This document shows, in pieces, positions 61,219-64,000 of a stretch of DNA of 64,000 bases. Below the pieces are notes generated by a model. The model was not told the origin of the DNA, searched no databases, and saw only the letters and a program-made list of their open reading frames with translations. The stretch is from Acidobacteriota bacterium (GTDB lineage Bacteria > Acidobacteriota > Holophagae > Holophagales > Holophagaceae). The stretch lies in NCBI GenBank assembly GCA_016213735.1, contig JACQZU010000017.1, forward strand, positions 164,174-228,173. The letters are read 5' to 3'. Within the stretch, counting starts at the first letter, position 1; every line of letters begins with the position of its first letter. A program made the position numbers and the translations under genes.

Positions 61219-61899
61219 ATGGCGCTCGCCGCTCCGCCCGCCCTGGTGACCCCGGCCCCGGGGGACGGCGCGCCGCTCCGGGACCTCCTGGGGATCCCCT
61301 ACCTGGACGACGCGGTGCAGGACGGACAGGGACGCTGGACGACCTTCCGGGACCCCGCCCGCCTCCTGCCGCGGCCGGGCCTCAACTGCTCCGGCTTCGT
61401 GGTGGCGGCGGCCCGCCGCCTTCTGGGGTTCGGGGGCACCCCGGAGGAGGCGGGCCGGGACCGCCGGGGGGACAGCGGCCCGGGGGCGGCGCGGGGCCGG
61501 GACTGGGACTATGGCTGGGACCTGGTGCTGAACCTCAGCGAAGGCCGGGCCCGGCGCTGGATCCTCTCCGGGGGGCCCCGGGAGGCCCCGGGGCCCGGCG
61601 CGGACGCCCTCCGGGGCTTTTCGGTCCACGAAGGGCCCGCCTGGGCCCGCGTGCAGGCCCAGCTCCGGCCCGGGCGGGTGTACCTCGCGACCTTCCTGCG
61701 CGGGGAGGGGAGGCGCCTCCGGCACCACCACGTGGCCGTGGTGCTGGCCGAGGGGACCCGGGTCTGGCTCTACCAGACCCTCCCGGAGGGCCGGGTCCAC
61801 CGCCTGGACCTGGCCGGGGAGGGCCTGTCCCGCCTGAGGCGCATGTTCGGGCCCGGAGAACGGCTGCTGCTGCTGGAAGTGGAGCCGCCCCCCGGCTGA
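61219..61899 (+). CDS. NlpC/P60-like cysteine protease fold protein
   Basis: 226 residues. The segment GLNCSGFVVAAARRLLG (Cys58) resembles the catalytic-Cys helix of the NlpC/P60 family, and RHHHVAVVLAEGTRVWLYQ resembles the His-strand of the same fold. Between them is a variable loop with WDYGWDLVLNLSEG. No signal peptide is clear at the chosen ATG (the N-terminal MALAAPPALVTPAPG is Ala/Pro-rich but only weakly hydrophobic). If active it would cut peptides or amides, perhaps in the cell wall. It follows the hydratase gene by 25 bp, no ribosome site is evident, and it converges on the acyltransferase gene. Confidence 0.65.
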   Translation: MALAAPPALVTPAPGDGAPLRDLLGIPYLDDAVQDGQGRWTTFRDPARLLPRPGLNCSGFVVAAARRLLGFGGTPEEAGRDRRGDSGPGAARGRDWDYGWDLVLNLSEGRARRWILSGGPREAPGPGADALRGFSVHEGPAWARVQAQLRPGRVYLATFLRGEGRRLRHHHVAVVLAEGTRVWLYQTLPEGRVHRLDLAGEGLSRLRRMFGPGERLLLLEVEPPPG

Positions 61900-61908
61900 G
61901 GGCCCCCT

Positions 61909-62856
61909 TCAGGCCGTGGCGCGGCCCCGCTGGTCGAGCTGCAGGCGGATCTCCTCGATGGTCTTGTCCTTGGCCTCCCAGAGCTCCCGGACCCAGGCCT
62001 GGACCCGCGCCCGGAACTCCGGGTCGCCCTCGTAGTCGCCTTCCAGCAGGTGGCCGGGGATCTCCAGGCTCCGCACCCGCACCACCACCTCCCGCACCTT
62101 GCCGCAGAGGAGGTCCCAGAAGCTGGGCGCCCCGTCGGGGTACACGATGGTCACGTCCAGCAGGGCGTGGAAGCGGTCCCCCATGGCGGCCAGGGTGGCC
62201 GCAAGTCCCCCCGCCTTGGGCTTGAGCAGGTGGCGGTAGGGGCTTGCCTGGGCCCGGTGCTTCCGTTGCGAAAAGCGGGTGCCTTCGAAGAAGCTGATCA
62301 CGGAGGTGGGCACCAGCTGGAAGCGGTCGCAGGCCTTTCGCGCCGTCCTCAGGTCGGCTTGGCGGCTGGAACCGCCGCGGCGCCGCACGAAGGGGAAATC
62401 CATGGCCCACCAGGCCCAGCCCAGGACCGGAAGGTAGATGAGTTCCCGTTTGATGAAGAACTTGAGGAAGGGGACACGGCGGTTGAAGACCTTCTGGAGC
62501 ACGAAGATGTCCACCCAGCTCTGGTGGTTGCTGCCCACCAGGTACCAGCCCTTGCGCTGGAGTCCCTCCACCCCCCGGACGTCCCACCGGATGCGCTGGG
62601 CCAGCGCGATCCACCAGCCGTTCACCGCGATCCAGCCCTCCACCATGGCGTTGAGGATCCGGTCGGCGAAGGTCCGAACGCCCGTGAAGGGCAGGGTCAG
62701 CTTGAGCAGGGCCACCGGGATCATCCCGGTGAAGATCACGATCAGGTTGGTGGCCGCCAGGGAACTGGAGATCCCCGCCTTGAAGAGTTGGAGGCTCTGC
62801 CGCCAGAGGCGGGGCGGGAAGGCGCGGCCTTCACCGGACGCGGTCGCGGGAGACAT
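61909..62856 (-). CDS. Lysophospholipid acyltransferase family protein (PlsC/YihG-like)
   Basis: 315 residues from the ATG at 62856. A hydrophobic segment near residues 33-60 (ATNLIVIFTGMIPVALL) anchors it. Acyltransferase block I is NHQSWVD (HxxxxD), block III EGTRFS within ISFFEGTRFS, block II around FFIKRELIYLPVLGWAWWAMDFPFVRR, and block IV VYPDGAPSF, all in the expected order. The enzyme would transfer an acyl chain to lysophosphatidic acid or a related lysolipid at the inner membrane. The YihG/LPLAT subgroup is the closest. It shares its strand with the next gene upstream, the DUF4442 protein, with 56 bp between. Confidence 0.9.
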   Translation of the reverse strand: MSPATASGEGRAFPPRLWRQSLQLFKAGISSSLAATNLIVIFTGMIPVALLKLTLPFTGVRTFADRILNAMVEGWIAVNGWWIALAQRIRWDVRGVEGLQRKGWYLVGSNHQSWVDIFVLQKVFNRRVPFLKFFIKRELIYLPVLGWAWWAMDFPFVRRRGGSSRQADLRTARKACDRFQLVPTSVISFFEGTRFSQRKHRAQASPYRHLLKPKAGGLAATLAAMGDRFHALLDVTIVYPDGAPSFWDLLCGKVREVVVRVRSLEIPGHLLEGDYEGDPEFRARVQAWVRELWEAKDKTIEEIRLQLDQRGRATA

Positions 62857-62912
62857 GGACCCATTTTCCCATCCCGGTGCGGGGCCTGCCATCGGCAAGA
62901 TGGTGCCGGCCC

Positions 62913-63419
62913 TCAGATCGCCCCGCGGCTGGAACGCTTGAGGGTCAACTCGATTTCCAGGTCCGCAACGGGATCGAAAGACCCGTCCGGCGCCCGCACC
63001 GCCGCCTGGAGCCGGACCATGCGGCCCACCCGCTCCTCGGAGGCCAGGGCCTGGTCCACCAGCTCCCCGATCTCGGGACCCTCCTCGCAGATGAAATAGA
63101 CATCCGACTCGGGCCGCTTGAGGAACTGGGCGTGGAAGCTCTTGAAGACCAGGCTCACCTGGGCCTTCCGCCGGCGGATCCGTTCCACCGCGATGAGGCC
63201 CCCGGCGATGTCCGCCCCGATCGCCAGGGCTCCGAAGTACATGGAGCCCAGGTGGTTGCGCGTGCGCCGCCGCAGGGGGATCCGGATCACGCAGCGGCGC
63301 TCGTCCAGCTCCTCCACCCGGGGCCGCACCGCGGCGATGAGGGGGATCTTCCACCACCCGAGGAAGCGAACGGAGAGGGTCTGCTTGAAACGGGTCCAGG
63401 AGGCGGCCATAGGGGCCAT
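62913..63419 (-). CDS. DUF4442 hotdog-fold protein (thioesterase-like)
   Basis: 168 residues. Hotdog-type pattern with the helix-containing segment NHLGSMYFGALAIGADIAGGLIAVE, characteristic of the DUF4442 group related to YiiD-C and fatty-acyl thioesterases, preceded by strands CVIRIPLRRRTRN and followed by VSLVFKSFHAQFLKRPESD and VRLQAAVRAPDG. The catalytic Asp of standard thioesterases is not obvious. Likely binds or hydrolyses acyl-CoA, in keeping with the acyltransferase encoded next on the same strand. Confidence 0.82.
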   Translation of the reverse strand: MAPMAASWTRFKQTLSVRFLGWWKIPLIAAVRPRVEELDERRCVIRIPLRRRTRNHLGSMYFGALAIGADIAGGLIAVERIRRRKAQVSLVFKSFHAQFLKRPESDVYFICEEGPEIGELVDQALASEERVGRMVRLQAAVRAPDGSFDPVADLEIELTLKRSSRGAI

Positions 63420-63451
63420 GGTAACCCGGGGTGGGAGGGGCCCCGGGGAAG

Positions 63452-63511
63452 GGCCACGGACTCGGACTCGGCCACGGCCACGGCCACGGCCACGGATTCG
63501 GTCACGGCCCC
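63452..63511. repeat. Tandem hexanucleotide array, 10 units
   Basis: Ten six-base units with consensus GGNNNC (GGCCAC five times, plus GGACTC, GGATTC, GGTCAC and GGCCCC). The array ends two bases before the stop codon (complement) of the four-helix-bundle gene. Together with the array at the window's end it brackets that gene. Confidence 0.9.
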
Positions 63512-63513
63512 CC

Positions 63514-63846
63514 TCACGGCCCCGGATGCGTCAGCCTCCACAACATCGCCAGCAGCCGGTCCAGCAGCCCCTCCACCTCCGGCGCGGGCGGGATCTCCCC
63601 CCACGCCCGGGCCACATCCAGCGCCGCCCGCAGCTCCCGCGCGCTCCCCTGGGCGATCCGGTAGAACTGCATCCGGTCCCGCCCCCGGCGCCCCGCGCCC
63701 TCGGCCAAATTCAGAACCACCGACGACCCCGCCCGCCGAAGCTGGTCGGCTAGATCCCGGTCATGCAAGCGCAGCGCGTCGTGAAGCGGCCGCAGCCAGA
63801 CCATCAGCCCCAGCGCGGCTTCGTAGGCGTGGAATCCCTTTTCCAT
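63514..63846 (-). CDS. Four-helix-bundle protein (23S rRNA intervening-sequence / Avd-like)
   Basis: 110 residues from the ATG at 63846, with AAGGAGA upstream. Almost wholly helical: FHAYEAALGLMVWLRPLHDA, DLADQLRRAGSSVVLNLAEGAGRR, MQFYRIAQGSARELRAALDVA, VEGLLDRLLAMLWRL. The motif Q-L-R-R-A-x-x-S-V-x-x-N-x-A-E-G and the A-x-x-S-x-x-E-L-x-x-x-L follow-up are the family signature. Members occur in intervening sequences of 23S rRNA genes and, as Avd, beside diversity-generating retroelements, where they bind nucleic acid. Here no reverse transcriptase or rRNA is nearby. Hexanucleotide arrays lie on both sides (63452-63511 and 63971-64000). Confidence 0.88.
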   Translation of the reverse strand: MEKGFHAYEAALGLMVWLRPLHDALRLHDRDLADQLRRAGSSVVLNLAEGAGRRGRDRMQFYRIAQGSARELRAALDVARAWGEIPPAPEVEGLLDRLLAMLWRLTHPGP

Positions 63847-63970
63847 GTCATCTCTCCTTTCCGGCCGTCCCACCGAGGACCGCCCTCACCGGAGCGGGGT
63901 GGCCGCAGGGGGGACGGGCGGAAAGGAAGCTGGAGCCCTATCCCATGTCCCGGCGCAGCCGGCCTGATAC

Positions 63971-64000
63971 ACGGAAACGGACACGGACACGGACACGGAA
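63971..64000. repeat. Tandem hexanucleotide array continuing past the window edge
   Basis: Five units of ACGGAC/ACGGAA (period six) run to the last base of the window, so the total length is unknown. It lies about 125 bp upstream of the four-helix-bundle start. Confidence 0.88.

Noticed and set aside
63452..63511. Possible CRISPR array
   Set aside because: Units are contiguous hexamers with no spacers, and no cas genes are present.

Overview
The window is GC-rich (roughly two-thirds G+C by eye) with tightly packed genes, many overlapping by 4 bp, and GTG/TTG starts used freely. The large TonB receptor with an N-terminal carboxypeptidase-regulatory-like domain, a small di-haem cytochrome, several exported peptidases and the general gene style suggest a Gram-negative bacterium, most likely Acidobacteriota of the Holophaga/Geothrix type. 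That placement is inference; no rRNA or tRNA gene is present to anchor it.

Layout. 1-4366 (minus): exported or lipoprotein metallopeptidases (two tandem M3 enzymes and an M28 lipoprotein). 4474-19134: housekeeping and mixed genes (HAD 5'-nucleotidase, an exported three-repeat protein of unknown function, an ACT protein overlapping mfd, a hemerythrin protein, an M14 carboxypeptidase, a VOC protein, a di-haem cytochrome, an alcohol dehydrogenase, an inositol-monophosphatase-like enzyme, an Nfu iron-sulfur protein). 19135-25330: a compositionally distinct, lower-GC stretch with a decayed IS91-like transposase at one end and an AbrB-like antitoxin remnant at the other. Between them lie a Kelch lipoprotein, an AraC/O6-methylguanine methyltransferase fusion, a DUF1203 protein and a divergent DUF3224/AraC pair.

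25475-44785 is the most striking part. Fourteen consecutive genes can nearly all be read as peptidoglycan (muropeptide) uptake and degradation: Tat-exported L-Ala-D/L-Glu epimerase, exported D-Ala-D-Ala dipeptidase fused to an L,D-transpeptidase domain, exported diaminopimelate decarboxylase, amidase lipoprotein, sodium:solute symporter, TonB receptor, exported class I GATase-like (gamma-glutamyl hydrolase type) enzyme, exported enlarged glutamate racemase. Then comes an overlapping minus-strand operon of a SIS-domain deaminase/isomerase, MurQ, AmpG-like permease, DUF5009 membrane protein, GHL10 (DigH-like) lipoprotein and BadF-type amino-sugar kinase. I read it as a peptidoglycan utilisation locus in which stem-peptide amino acids (D-Glu, meso-DAP, D-Ala) are converted in the periplasm while the amino sugars go through AmpG/MurK/MurQ chemistry. 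The periplasmic amino-acid branch is, as far as I know, not a described pathway.

44959-55809: a GAF/degenerate-GGDEF protein, two fused alpha-beta thiamine-diphosphate E1 dehydrogenases (one with an altered GDG motif), a TPR membrane protein with a Cys-rich tail and an AT-rich segment, a prohibitin-family protein, an unknown lipoprotein, biotin synthase and an unknown protein. 55930-61193: a complete branched-chain amino acid ABC transporter (livKHMGF order) with an enoyl-CoA hydratase. 61219-64000: an NlpC/P60-like protein, an acyltransferase, a DUF4442 hotdog protein and a four-helix-bundle protein flanked on both sides by hexanucleotide arrays that run to the window edge.
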